DNA of 64,000 nucleotides from assembly GCA_965238265.1 (NCBI GenBank), contig OZ250185.1, positions 868,001-932,000 of the forward strand, read 5' to 3'. The position numbers and the translations under genes are program-made. Positions 25,426 to 34,451 of this stretch are shown piece by piece. Numbering within the stretch: the stretch's first letter is position 1; each line of letters begins with the position of its first letter. The DNA comes from JAJDUF01 sp965238265. Lineage in GTDB: Bacteria; Chloroflexota; UBA11872; UBA12225; JAJDUF01. The notes below the pieces were generated by a model. That model made no database searches and had not been told where the DNA came from. It was given only the letters and a program-made list of their open reading frames with translations.

Positions 25426-26517
25426 ATGGTCACTCTGCCCACCGATTACCTCTTCCCAACAATGGTCGTTGGCAGCCTACCACGGCCAGTGTGGATACGG
25501 GAGCTTATCGAGGAGCGGAAGGAGGGGCGGGTCAGCGCAGCGGAAGCGGATGCCCTGCTCGACGCCGCAATCCCGGCGGCCATTCGGATGCAGGAACGGG
25601 CCGGCCTCGACTTCATCTCGGATGGCGAGTGGCGGCGCGAGAGCTACGTCAAGGTGTTCACCGAGGCCGTGGACGGCTTTACAACCGATCTCATCCTTGC
25701 CAGCTCCGCCTCGGTTTCAGCGCTGACCTACCCGGCAGTCACCGCAGCACTGCGGCCGCGGCGGCCAATCACCACCGAAGCCGCCGCCTTTCTGAAGAAC
25801 CACGCGCACGCGCGGCTCAACGTGTCGCTGCCCTCCCCGTATACCGTCGCGCGGCGCATGTGGAGTGCAGAGCATTCCGCGGCAGCGTATCCGACCTGGG
25901 AAGACTTCATGGAGGGATGCGTCCCGATTATCCGCCAAGAGATTCAGGCGTTGGTAGCCTTGGGTGTCCAGGCCGTCCAGCTCGATGACCCCTGGCTGGC
26001 CTTGCTCGTAGACCCGCGCTATCGCGAGCGCGAGGGGATTACCGATGCCAACCACGAGATCGAGATGTCGGTGGCGGGCGTAAACGGCGCGACGGAGGGC
26101 ATCGAAGGGGTCTTTCTCAGCGTGCATCTCTGTCACGCGCACTACAACCGGCGACACGGGACCCGGGGACCATACGATTTGATTATCGGTGCGCTCGGTG
26201 ATATGAACGTGGATCGCTTTGCGATGGAGTTCGCCACACCCGATGCAGAAGGGATTGAGGTGCTGAAGGACTTCCCGGAGCACAAGGTCCTGGGATTGGG
26301 TGTCATTGACCATACGGATACACACGTCGAAACGCCCGCAGAGGTCGTCGCTCGCGTCGAGGCCGCCATGGAGTACGTGCCCAAGGAGCGGATCACCCTG
26401 AACACGGACTGCGGCTTTGCCCCGTCGAGCAGCAACCCGATGGATTTCGACGAGGCCTATCTCAAGCTCAAGGCCATGTGTCAGGGCGCACAACTGCTCC
26501 GCGACAAGCACGGCTAG
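25426..26517 (+). CDS. MetE C-terminal-like cobalamin-independent methyltransferase
   Basis: A 363-residue protein matching the catalytic C-terminal half of cobalamin-independent methionine synthase. Zinc ligands can be placed: His and Cys in SVHLCHAHYN, Glu in FAMEFATP, and Cys in NTDCGFAPSS. A full MetE also has an N-terminal homologous half; its absence puts this protein with the short archaeal/bacterial core-MetE-like alkyltransferases, whose methyl donor may differ from methyltetrahydrofolate. Start ATG 25426 has AAGGAG at 25413-25418; an upstream in-frame ATG at 25354 lacks such a site. Alone on the plus strand. Confidence 0.8.
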   Translation: MVTLPTDYLFPTMVVGSLPRPVWIRELIEERKEGRVSAAEADALLDAAIPAAIRMQERAGLDFISDGEWRRESYVKVFTEAVDGFTTDLILASSASVSALTYPAVTAALRPRRPITTEAAAFLKNHAHARLNVSLPSPYTVARRMWSAEHSAAAYPTWEDFMEGCVPIIRQEIQALVALGVQAVQLDDPWLALLVDPRYREREGITDANHEIEMSVAGVNGATEGIEGVFLSVHLCHAHYNRRHGTRGPYDLIIGALGDMNVDRFAMEFATPDAEGIEVLKDFPEHKVLGLGVIDHTDTHVETPAEVVARVEAAMEYVPKERITLNTDCGFAPSSSNPMDFDEAYLKLKAMCQGAQLLRDKHG

Positions 26518-26633
26518 ACTTTCCTGACGATCCGGCACTGCGGCCGCTGCGCCGCGACGTACCGCCGCCCGTTTCTCCCGCTGAGGGGTGGGCCGTGGCC
26601 TGCGCCCGTCGGTAGAGCCAGGAGGGAAACGCT

Positions 26634-27044
26634 ATGTGGACGCTGGACGTAAACTACCTTGCCGTCGTCGTCGCCGCTATCGTGCCCATGGCCCTAGGGG
26701 CGGTGTGGTACTCGCCGGTGCTCTTCTCTAACGCCTGGCTGGCAGCCATCGGCAAGACTGCCGACGAAATCTCCGCGCAAGCGAATCAGGTGCAGGCGTT
26801 TTCGATTGCTATTGCCGCCTCGCTTATCGGCGCCTACGTGCTGGCGGTCCTCGCCGCGTTGAGCGGTGCGAGCAGCGTGCTCGACGGAATCATCCTAGGT
26901 CTCTGGGCGGTCGTGTTCATTGCCACCGCCAGCGCCACTTGGGGCGCATTCGAGGCCCGGCCACTGCGTCTGTGGCTCATCAACAACGGCTACTACCTGG
27001 TAGCGCTCCCAATCATGGGCGCGATCATCGCCGTCTGGCGCTAA
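26634..27044 (+). CDS. DUF1761 family membrane protein
   Basis: A 136-residue integral membrane protein with four predicted helices: about 5-27, 53-76, 82-103 and 112-134. The family motif is ALGAVWYSPVLFSNAW after the first helix. DUF1761 proteins have no established function. An AGGAGGG lies 9 nt before the ATG. The ThuA-like gene follows on the same strand after 131 nt. Confidence 0.8.
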   Translation: MWTLDVNYLAVVVAAIVPMALGAVWYSPVLFSNAWLAAIGKTADEISAQANQVQAFSIAIAASLIGAYVLAVLAALSGASSVLDGIILGLWAVVFIATASATWGAFEARPLRLWLINNGYYLVALPIMGAIIAVWR

Positions 27045-27175
27045 TACCCCGGCACACACCGTTGGGTACAATGATGGCCGGTAGGAGATTTACTGCCCGG
27101 CTGCATGCAGTGCTATCGCTGGTGCGAGGCTTGGTCGCAAGGGCGCTGCGGAAGCGTAGCGTGAGGGAGGTAGGT

Positions 27176-27853
27176 ATGCCGTCTACGGATCCAATCCGCG
27201 TGCTGGTCTGGTCCGAGCGCACCGAACCGGCGGCCGTCTACCCCGACGGGATGAACGGGACTATCGCCGCCGCCCTGAATGAGCGGGACGGCATCGTGGC
27301 GCAGACGGCCCAGATCAACGATCCCGAGCAAGGTCTCAGCGAGGCCGCGCTCGCCGCAACCGACGTGCTGGTCTGGTGGGGACACGGCCGCCACAGAGAC
27401 GTGACCGACGAATCGGTCGCGCGCATCGTCCGCCACGTGACCGCACGGGGGATGGGCTTCATGCCATTGCACTCCTCGCACCACTCGCGGGCCTTCAAGG
27501 CCCTGATGGGTACCTCGTGCGACCTGGGCGGGTGGCGCGAGGATGGCCAGCCGGCGCACCTCTACGTGGCCGAGCCGAGCCACCCTATTGCCGCCGGCAT
27601 ACCGCAGTACGTCGTTATCCCGCAGGACGAGATGTACGCCGAGTGGTTTGTCATCCCGCCGCCGGATGAGCTGGTATTTATCTCGTCGTTCCTGGGCGGC
27701 GGCGAGGTCTTCCGCTCCGGCTGCTGCTGGCGGCGCGGCGCCGGCCGCATCTTCTACTTCCAGCCCGGCCACGAGACGTACCCGGTCTACTTCCAACCGG
27801 AGCTGCACACCATCCTGGCCAACGGCGTACACTGGTCGGCCGGCCGGACCTAA
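27176..27853 (+). CDS. thuA: ThuA-like family protein
   Basis: A 225-residue protein of the ThuA family, a class I glutamine-amidotransferase-like fold linked to trehalose and other sugar catabolism; the enzyme activity is not settled. Recognisable pieces are VLVWSERTEP at the first strand, DVLVWWGHGRH, the GMGFMPLHSSHHS nucleophile-elbow position where the usual Cys is replaced by His/Ser-rich sequence, and GRIFYFQPGHETYPVY near the end. ATG 27176 has a GGGAGG upstream; the long in-frame N-terminal extension reads through intergenic DNA and is rejected. Confidence 0.8.
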   Translation: MPSTDPIRVLVWSERTEPAAVYPDGMNGTIAAALNERDGIVAQTAQINDPEQGLSEAALAATDVLVWWGHGRHRDVTDESVARIVRHVTARGMGFMPLHSSHHSRAFKALMGTSCDLGGWREDGQPAHLYVAEPSHPIAAGIPQYVVIPQDEMYAEWFVIPPPDELVFISSFLGGGEVFRSGCCWRRGAGRIFYFQPGHETYPVYFQPELHTILANGVHWSAGRT

Positions 27854-27868
27854 GCGCCGGAGCATTCC

Positions 27869-27975
27869 CCATCACGCCGGCTTTCGCCGGAATACGGAGC
27901 CGTAGGGGCGTCCCTTGTGGGCGCCCTCAACGCCGCTGGAGTTGGCGAGGGCAACCACAAGGGTTGCCCCTACAG
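27869..27975. repeat. Composite palindrome: CCGGAATACGG element and GTAGGGGC..GCCCCTAC inverted repeat
   Basis: 27869-27895 is a decayed CACGCCGGCTTTCGCCGGAA palindrome; 27901 to 27972 is bounded by GTAGGGGC and GCCCCTAC, with inner arms CCCTTGTGG and CCACAAGGG. Non-coding and just beyond the thuA stop. Confidence 0.65.
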
Positions 27976-27990
27976 TAGCCGCCACCTGCC

Positions 27991-28830
27991 TCACCCCGGC
28001 GTTTCTGCCAGCGTCCATAGCTCGGTCAGCGGTATTGCCGCCAGGGCCGCGTGGTCGGTGGGTGGCTCCGTGGTGGTAGCCGTCGCTGTAACCGTATGCT
28101 CGCACCATCGCAGCGCGACGGCGGTCCCTCCGCATACGCGCAGCCGGCCGGAGCCGAACGTCGCTCGCGTGAGCGCCTGCAAGCTATCCGCGACGCTGCC
28201 GTCCACCGCAGCACCCTGACGCAGCGGGATAGTCACGGTCAACGCCGGGTCGGTGGGATTGATGCGCCACCAACTGCACAGGTCGGCAACGAGGCGGACG
28301 GTGCGGCGCGCCCCGGCGGTAACGGCGCCGTGAAAGTGCTCGACCTCGTTGAGCAGTATCTCGACCAACTCGGCGTCCGGCGGCGGCAACGGCCGCAGCT
28401 GACGGGACATGCGCGCGGCGAACACGTCGTCCCAGCCGGGCGAATAGCGCTTGATATCCACCACCGGCGTGCCGTCAATCATGTCCAGGCGCTCCAGGGA
28501 GAGCACCATGCCGGCGCGATGCACCAGCCGCGCGATGTTGAGCGCCACCGGATTGGGCCGTGTGCTCGACCGCAGGCCAAACACGCCGCGCTGGCCCCGC
28601 CCCGGCCGGCCACTCTTGCCGTGGACGGTGAGGCGATGGCGATGAGCCTGGTGAAACCAGCCCAGAATGATGAGATGGCTATTCGACTCGACGTCGCCGA
28701 GGCCGTCCGCAAACTCGGGGAGCACTTCGATCTTGGCCGGCACCCCATCGTTGGGCATGGCCTCGCGGTCGTCAATCGGTGAGCGGACGTAGCCTATCGG
28801 TGTCAGCGTGATCGGCTGGGGACCAGACAT
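27991..28830 (-). CDS. TsaA/TrmO-like methyltransferase fused to an FmdE-like domain
   Basis: A 279-residue two-domain protein. Residues 8-132 form the TsaA (UPF0066, TrmO) fold: PIGYVRSPI at the start, the RPNPVALNIARLV signature at 91-103 and GTPVVDIKRYSPG. TrmO adds the methyl group of m6t6A37 in tRNA from S-adenosylmethionine. Residues about 152-262 resemble formylmethanofuran dehydrogenase subunit E (FmdE): EHFHGAVTAGARRT where FmdE has FHGHxCPG, and VADSLQALTRATFGSGRL matching its second motif. The cysteines that bind metal in FmdE are missing here. Whether the second domain binds tRNA, a pterin or nothing known is open. Minus strand. Confidence 0.7.
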   Translation of the reverse strand: MSGPQPITLTPIGYVRSPIDDREAMPNDGVPAKIEVLPEFADGLGDVESNSHLIILGWFHQAHRHRLTVHGKSGRPGRGQRGVFGLRSSTRPNPVALNIARLVHRAGMVLSLERLDMIDGTPVVDIKRYSPGWDDVFAARMSRQLRPLPPPDAELVEILLNEVEHFHGAVTAGARRTVRLVADLCSWWRINPTDPALTVTIPLRQGAAVDGSVADSLQALTRATFGSGRLRVCGGTAVALRWCEHTVTATATTTEPPTDHAALAAIPLTELWTLAETPG

Positions 28831-28865
28831 CGTGAGCCTCCATCGCGGTGCAACCAGTGCCGCGC

Positions 28866-29708
28866 CTACAGCGCGATTCGCAGCCCATCATATGCCACAC
28901 TCACGTTGAGTTCGGCCACCTCCCGCACCAGTGCGACCGCCCGGTCCTCCATTCCAGGATGCACGTGGACGAGTACCGTCTGCTGCGGCTGCGTCTCGCG
29001 GAGGAAGGACGCGACTGCCGCCGGCCGTAAGTGCGACGTTTCCAGCAACAGGAGATCCGTCCCGGCAATGATGGGCCGCAAGTCATCTAAGCCACCGAGG
29101 TCCCCCGAGTAGATGATTCTGCGACCCTCCAGCTCAATCAAGAAGGAGAAACATTCTTGGGGTAGCTGGGTGGCACGAGTGGCCGTCACCTTCAGTCCAG
29201 GCTCGGCATGGATCTCTCCGAGGCGAATAGGCGGCCAAGCGAGCTTGAAGCGCAGTCGCTCTGGCCCCAGCTCACAGGCGGCCAGGAACTCCTGCAGAGG
29301 TGTGATCGCCGATGCGGGGAGATGCAGGCGGATTTCCGTCGGGAGGGTTGTATCAACGGTGATCCCGTCGGCCAACATTGGGAAGCGGAGATTGCGGAGG
29401 TGCCAGTCGGACTTGATGTGCATAGACCAAGGCAACCCCGAGCCTCGGGAGGGATCAACGTTACGGCTCATCAGCCGGATGGCGTGAATGAGCTGTGGCA
29501 CTCCCCCAAGGTGATCCATGTGCAGATGCGAGACGAAGATGCTTCGCACGCTCGTGACTGAGATGCCGTGGCGATACAACGACGCCGCGACTGGCTCGCC
29601 GCAGTCGAAGAGGTACGTAGACGAGCGGTGCAGCAGGGCGACAGAGGGGTTGCTGCGCGTGGCTGTGGCAAACGCGCCCCCGGACCCGAGGATCACTAGC
29701 TCGCTCAT
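28866..29708 (-). CDS. MBL-fold hydrolase (RNase Z-like)
   Basis: A 280-residue metallo-beta-lactamase-fold hydrolase. The zinc motif SHLHMDHLGG lies near residue 60-69, the next ligand Asp is in IYSGDLGG and a late His lies in VLVHVHPGM. The start MSELVILGSGGAFA and the overall layout are like tRNase Z/ElaC, although the flexible exosite arm of true RNase Z is not visible, so a phosphodiesterase or other substrate is possible. The start is taken at 29708; no clear ribosome binding site is present. It follows the hairpin at 29852-29896 and precedes the TsaA fusion gene by 35 nt, same strand. Confidence 0.75.
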   Translation of the reverse strand: MSELVILGSGGAFATATRSNPSVALLHRSSTYLFDCGEPVAASLYRHGISVTSVRSIFVSHLHMDHLGGVPQLIHAIRLMSRNVDPSRGSGLPWSMHIKSDWHLRNLRFPMLADGITVDTTLPTEIRLHLPASAITPLQEFLAACELGPERLRFKLAWPPIRLGEIHAEPGLKVTATRATQLPQECFSFLIELEGRRIIYSGDLGGLDDLRPIIAGTDLLLLETSHLRPAAVASFLRETQPQQTVLVHVHPGMEDRAVALVREVAELNVSVAYDGLRIAL

Positions 29709-29851
29709 AAACGCCACTGCCCCCACGCGAATGGCCTGCTGGCCGTTTCATTAGCTGCACGACCGGCACGAGGGCCTACCCAGGGGCGGTCGCTCTTGCC
29801 ACCCTTGCTGGCCCAACCACGCACCGAGCCGTCTTACGCAGCGGTGACGAC

Positions 29852-29896
29852 GCCAGGCTCGCACCACCGATTTCCATTTGATTGTGCGAGCCTGGC
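29852..29896. repeat. Covarying hairpin family, H1
   Basis: GCCAGGCTCGCAC and GTGCGAGCCTGGC form a perfect 13-bp stem closing a 19-nt loop ending TTTGATT. Outside it TGACG and CGTCA can also pair. The 29709-30141 gap has no gene besides this. Related hairpins are at 42598, 44296, 44417 and 60941. Confidence 0.75.
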
Positions 29897-30141
29897 ACGT
29901 CAGGTGTTGCTGCTCGTTAGCGGCTTGGTCGCTCTCTTTGGCGGGCCGGCGGCGGCTCAAGGCCAACCGCTCCGCCGCGCAGTAGTCCACGATAGGATAC
30001 TTCATGCATGCTGGGAAGTCGGGTCATGATCGGCCCCCGCGTACCGGCCGGCGATCAGGAGAGCGGTGCGGTCTGGGGCTGTCCGGTGCGCGCCGCCTCA
30101 TCAAGGGCATTGCACAGCGACACCTGGCCCTTCCAGATCCG

Positions 30142-31665
30142 CTACCCGTACTTCTGGTTGAACTGCTCCAGCATCACATTGATCTCACGCGCCGCCTGCT
30201 CCACCGCGTCCTTCACCCCAATCGGTTGCTTGCGGACCGCACTCATCAGCTCGGTAATGCGCCCGTAGTGCTTGAGGAACTCGGGATGAGCCGGCCGGAA
30301 GGCGTAGTCGAGCGCATCCACGAATTTCTGGAACTGGGGCACGTCCTTGAGCACCTGGCTGTATTCCGCTGTCTGCACCACGGACTTGCGGGGCGGCAGG
30401 AACATCGTGGCCGCTGCGTAATGCGCTGCCGGCTCGGTGCTGGTCAGCCAGCGCATCACCTGCCAGGCCGCTTCTTGCCGGGTGGGGGTAGTGTTGAACA
30501 TGACCATGTTCTGGCCAAAGGTGGCGATGAACGGCTCCTTCTTCGTCGGCGATGGGGAAACGTACATGTTCTCCAAGCCCCCGATACTCCGCGCCCACAA
30601 GACCAAGCGGTACGCGCTCGTCTCGTAGTGCATGGCCAGCTTGCCGTTGCGAAAGCGCGGGTACTGAGTACCCGCGGCCTCGAAGAAATCCCTGTCCGGC
30701 ACATGCACCTGGTGCTTATGCACCAGGTCCGAGACATACTGCACGGCCTCAATTCCTTCCGGGCTGTCGAAAAGGATCTTGTTCTGCTCTTTGTTGTAGG
30801 CCTCGCCCCCGGCCTGCTTGAGCAGATTGAAGAACTGCGAAGCCGTGCCCGACAGCCCGTCTATCGCCCAGATGCCCGACTCTTTGCCCGGACCCACGCT
30901 GAACTGGAGCTTCTTGCAATACTCCACCAGATCATCCCAGGTGTAACCCAACTGCAGCGGCTCCAGGCCTGCCTCTCGCACCATCGCCAGGTTGGTGTAG
31001 GGCAAGTCACCGTTGGTTTCCTGCGGCAGGCTCCAGACCTTGCCCTGCCACATGCTCGACTCCAGCAGGTGCGGATAGAAGTCGTCCATCGTGGCGGCAT
31101 ATTCCTTGTCCTGCTTGATGAACGCCTCTTGAAGCTCGACCGCCATGCCAGCCAGGCCGTAGCCATTCATGCTCCAGTAGGCAGTGTGCATCAGGTCGGG
31201 CTGGCTGCCCGCCGCGTAGGCGGCGACAATGTCAGCACCTGTGCCCCCGCCCCGTGGTTCCAGCGCGAGGGTGACGTCGGTGTCCATGGCGTTCCACTGG
31301 TTGGCCAGGCTCACCCAGCCGGTGCTGCGCTCACTGTTCTCGCCTACCATCCGTTGACCACGCCAGAAGGCGCTCCACAGGACGACCTTCTGGCGTGGCT
31401 TGGCCTTGGCCTCGACCTGGACGACCTTCTCGACCGTGACCACCTTCTCTTGCACGACGACTTGCGACTGTCCCACCGCTCCGGCCGCACCCTTGGTGCC
31501 CGCGGCCCCGGCCACACCAGCCGCTCCGCGTGCGCCCGCTGCCCCCGCTGGCCCCGCCGGCCCCTGCACGTAGCGGACCTCCACTTCACCACAAGCCGCC
31601 GCGAGCAAACCGCCCAACACGGCTGCTCCACCACCCAGATACCGTCTACGGATTACGCTTGCCAT
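30142..31665 (-). CDS. ABC transporter sugar-binding lipoprotein with collagen-like linker
   Basis: A 507-residue extracytoplasmic solute-binding protein of the sugar (family 1) type. The signal segment IRRRYLGGGAAVLGGLLAAAC ends in a lipobox with the modifiable Cys near residue 22; a twin Arg also precedes the hydrophobic core. Next come ten Gly-X-Y triplets (starting GPAGPAGAAGARGAA), then a Val/Glu/Lys linker (EKVVTVEKVV), then the binding domain from about residue 75. Collagen-like triplets would act as a stiff spacer between membrane and domain. AGGAGG precedes ATG 31665. No permease or ATPase gene lies near, so the transporter partners must be elsewhere. Confidence 0.8.
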   Translation of the reverse strand: MASVIRRRYLGGGAAVLGGLLAAACGEVEVRYVQGPAGPAGAAGARGAAGVAGAAGTKGAAGAVGQSQVVVQEKVVTVEKVVQVEAKAKPRQKVVLWSAFWRGQRMVGENSERSTGWVSLANQWNAMDTDVTLALEPRGGGTGADIVAAYAAGSQPDLMHTAYWSMNGYGLAGMAVELQEAFIKQDKEYAATMDDFYPHLLESSMWQGKVWSLPQETNGDLPYTNLAMVREAGLEPLQLGYTWDDLVEYCKKLQFSVGPGKESGIWAIDGLSGTASQFFNLLKQAGGEAYNKEQNKILFDSPEGIEAVQYVSDLVHKHQVHVPDRDFFEAAGTQYPRFRNGKLAMHYETSAYRLVLWARSIGGLENMYVSPSPTKKEPFIATFGQNMVMFNTTPTRQEAAWQVMRWLTSTEPAAHYAAATMFLPPRKSVVQTAEYSQVLKDVPQFQKFVDALDYAFRPAHPEFLKHYGRITELMSAVRKQPIGVKDAVEQAAREINVMLEQFNQKYG

Positions 31666-31905
31666 CGGCCTACCTCCTGGCAACTCACTCCCCATGTGGG
31701 AGTGGCTCGTGTGCTCGCCCAGTGACGCAGCGCCCGGCGAGCGGTCAGGCGCACCTGCCCGTGCCGCTCTACGCGTAACGGCAAGAGCAGCAGCCACACC
31801 ATATAGTGGGGGGAGGGGCTTGTCAAACTGGTGGATGTGGCCCCTGGCTAAAGCGAGCGCGTGGCGGTCCCAGGGCGCTGGTTAGTCCCTCGCGCTATGC
31901 ATGTG

Positions 31906-32700
31906 CTAGATGCGGCCTGGGAACCGCTGACCCGCGACCTGGAGGAAGTCCAAGCCCAGCTCGACGAGGCGGGGCGGCTTGGGAGGTGGGCCGACATAGC
32001 GGCATTCGGAGCGAACGTAGTGCGTGGCATAGCCGCGCCGGCGCTTGTCGGACAGGTTGATGCCGCTCGCATGGAGGAGCCACCCGTGGTGAAAGCCACA
32101 GCCGCCCGCGCGCACCACGAGCGGCACGGCGTCGGCCAGCTCCCCGCGCTGTGCCCGCGCCTCATACTCGACCCGCTGCTCGCGGCTGAGGGCGCCGAGC
32201 TTGTGCGAGCCTGGTAAGTACCACAGACAGCCGTTCTCTTCGGTCGAGTCGTCGAGGGCCGTCCAACAGCTGACCATGTGCTGGGGAGGATCAATCTCGA
32301 ACCCGGCGGGCTGGTCTTGATGATACGGCTGCCGCGAGCCGACGCGCGGCGGCTTCATGAAGAGCTGATCCTGGTACAGGGTCAGGTTCGGGCCGAGCAG
32401 CGCCGTGACGATCTCCACGATCCGCGGCCGGCGGGCGTGCGCTTCGAAGACCGCATCGCGGCTCAGGGCCAGCCCCGCCATCTTCCGCAGCGAGAGCTCG
32501 TAGTCTTCTGCCGTCCGCTCGCCCCGGGCAACGGCCGGCTCGACCTGCCTCAAGACGCGAGACTGCTCCGGTGACTCGGGACGAGCGATCTCCTCCGCCC
32601 GCGCGCGCACGGCGGCCACCTCGTCCGGCGTGAGGAGGTCTTCCACGATGAGGAATCCTTGCTCATGAAATTGCGCTACCTCGGCTTGCGTCAGTGCCAT
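31906..32700 (-). CDS. Phytanoyl-CoA dioxygenase (PhyH) family protein
   Basis: A 264-residue Fe(II)/2-oxoglutarate-dependent oxygenase. The metal triad is visible as HQD in PYHQDQPAG (near residue 135-137) and a distal His in FHHGWLLHASG (near 215), with an Arg a few residues on in DKRRRGY for 2-oxoglutarate. Family members hydroxylate small organic acids, ectoine or natural-product intermediates; the substrate is unknown here. GGAGG sits 6 nt ahead of ATG 32700, so the longer in-frame start is rejected. A second PhyH gene is at 59046-59897. Confidence 0.85.
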   Translation of the reverse strand: MALTQAEVAQFHEQGFLIVEDLLTPDEVAAVRARAEEIARPESPEQSRVLRQVEPAVARGERTAEDYELSLRKMAGLALSRDAVFEAHARRPRIVEIVTALLGPNLTLYQDQLFMKPPRVGSRQPYHQDQPAGFEIDPPQHMVSCWTALDDSTEENGCLWYLPGSHKLGALSREQRVEYEARAQRGELADAVPLVVRAGGCGFHHGWLLHASGINLSDKRRRGYATHYVRSECRYVGPPPKPPRLVELGLDFLQVAGQRFPGRI

Positions 32701-32808
32701 GCATGCCTCCAATTCCGTACCGATCCGTGGGTACCTAACCCGCTCATTCCGCCGCTCGATTCCGGCCGGCGCCATGATACACCCGCTGCCGGCGATTCGG
32801 CCGTGCGC

Positions 32809-33948
32809 TCAGGAGTCCACAAACTCCGGGATCACGTACTTCCCGAATAGCTCAATGGACTTCATCACGACCTCGTGCGGCACAGTGTCGGTCTGCATCG
32901 AGATCAGCACTTGATCGGCGCCCGCGGCCTCATGCTTCTTGAGCGCCGCGATGCAGCTGTCCGGGTCGCCGGCGATAATCACCGCCCGGTCGCAGAGTGT
33001 ATCAGCGTCCACCTTTTCCCAAACCTTGTGCGCGATAAAGTTCGTGACCTCCGCCGCCGACTGTCCCTCACCGGCCGGCGGTTGCCCGGTCCGGATGAAG
33101 TCCTCCTTGAGATGGTCGGGCACGCCGCCCCACTGCTGCAGCAACCGGCTGTAGATGTCCTCCACACCTTTGGCATACGGCCGGTCGGGGCCGAAGAAGT
33201 TCTTGATTGACAAGGTGCCTAGCTCGCGGCCCTCGCGGTTGTCCTCGGTGCAGATGCCGATAGTCTGACTGGCCCACTGCGCGTTGATGCAGTCGCCGAC
33301 CGGAGTAGCCTTACGGACGGTATCGTGATAGGCCCTGATGTACGGTAGCAGGACCGACGGGTCGCTGGCCCCCATCGCCAGGACACCGATGCCCTTCTGC
33401 GCTGCCAGCTCATAGGTCACCGCTTGCAGGGCCGCGACCCAGATCGGCGGATGGGGCTTTTGGTAGGGCTTCGGCAGTACCTGCCGTGGCGGGACGCTCC
33501 AGAACTTGCCTTCCCACTCGAACCAGTCCGCCGCCCAGATGCGGGGGACCATCGTCAGCGACTCGTCCCACATCTCGCGGCTCTGGCCGGGGTCTATGCC
33601 CATGCCGGTCAGCTCGTAGGCCCCGGAGCGGCCGGTGCCAAAGTCCACCCGACCCTCGGCCAAGTGGTCGAGGGTCGCGACCCGCTCGGCTACCCGGACG
33701 GGGTGGTGGTAGGGCAGCACGATGACGCCCAGGCCCAACCGGATGCGCTCGGTGCGCTGGCTCAGGGCACCGTACACGATTTCGGGGCACGCGGACCCCG
33801 AGAAGCCGGTCATAAAGTGATGCTCCACGAGCCACACATAATCGAAGCCGACCTGATCGGCGCGGATGATCTGCTCCATCGTCTCCTGGAGCAGGCGGTG
33901 ATCGTCCAGCTCCGGGCGCGCCATCTCGTAGTGCAGGCCCAACTTCAT
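32809..33948 (-). CDS. LLM-class flavin-dependent oxidoreductase
   Basis: A 379-residue luciferase-like monooxygenase fold protein using reduced FMN or F420. The opening MKLGLHYEMAR, VWLVEHHF, LGLGVIVLPYHHPVRVAERVATLD and GRVDFGTGRS are the standard barrel landmarks. Such proteins in Chloroflexota oxidise diverse organosulfur or other compounds; the cofactor cannot be fixed by eye. ATG 33948 is supported by GAGGAG 7 nt upstream. The PhyH gene follows on the same strand after 108 nt, so the two may be co-expressed. Confidence 0.85.
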   Translation of the reverse strand: MKLGLHYEMARPELDDHRLLQETMEQIIRADQVGFDYVWLVEHHFMTGFSGSACPEIVYGALSQRTERIRLGLGVIVLPYHHPVRVAERVATLDHLAEGRVDFGTGRSGAYELTGMGIDPGQSREMWDESLTMVPRIWAADWFEWEGKFWSVPPRQVLPKPYQKPHPPIWVAALQAVTYELAAQKGIGVLAMGASDPSVLLPYIRAYHDTVRKATPVGDCINAQWASQTIGICTEDNREGRELGTLSIKNFFGPDRPYAKGVEDIYSRLLQQWGGVPDHLKEDFIRTGQPPAGEGQSAAEVTNFIAHKVWEKVDADTLCDRAVIIAGDPDSCIAALKKHEAAGADQVLISMQTDTVPHEVVMKSIELFGKYVIPEFVDS

Positions 33949-34147
33949 GCCAGCACTCCTCTTCCGCCGCCTCTTCATCAAGCAGTAGCTTTGGTCCCGG
34001 TGCGGCAGCCGCCCAGGATCGTTCGGGGAGCGGTCCCGGCGGTGCCGGATGGCCCACGGACCTCCGGCCTATGCTATCGTACCAGCGCTGGCGCTACCGA
34101 GCGTTTTCTCGCCCGAATCCCACCGCGCCCAGGGGAAGGACCGGCAG

Positions 34148-34451
34148 ATGGAGCCGCTCACACTCTACGTCGCGGCCGACGGCAACGACGCCTGGTCGGG
34201 CACGCGGGCGGCCCCGGTCGCCGACCGGTCCGATGGGGAACTATCATCTTCAGTAGCCAACGGATACCAAGGTCTACAGCCTTGCCGAGTGGCGGCGCTG
34301 GGGGTTCGAGACGCATTCGCTGACCGGAGACCCGCTCTTCGTGGACATCGAGCACGGCGACTACCGGCTCCGCCCGGCGTCACCGGCTCTTGAGCTAGGC
34401 TTTCTCCCCATAGACGTTGGCCAGATCGGCCCCCGGCGGGAGGCTTTTTTA
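34148..34451 (+). pseudogene. Remnant of a right-handed beta-helix protein
   Basis: The first 25 codons from ATG 34148 (LTLYVAADGNDAWSGT) are the opening of a pectate-lyase-like beta-helix protein, which usually runs for 400-800 residues. From 34269, in a different frame, the DNA reads the typical end of the same family, AEWRRWGFETHSLTGDPLF then HGDYRLRPASPALELGF, finishing in the CACAGAG repeat. The whole central helix is missing and the reading frame is broken. I see an internal deletion, not an active gene. Confidence 0.7.

Noticed and set aside
26939..27175. Extension of the ThuA-like gene back into the DUF1761 gene
   Set aside because: It is out of frame with the DUF1761 coding sequence and the ATG at 27176 has a good GGGAGG.
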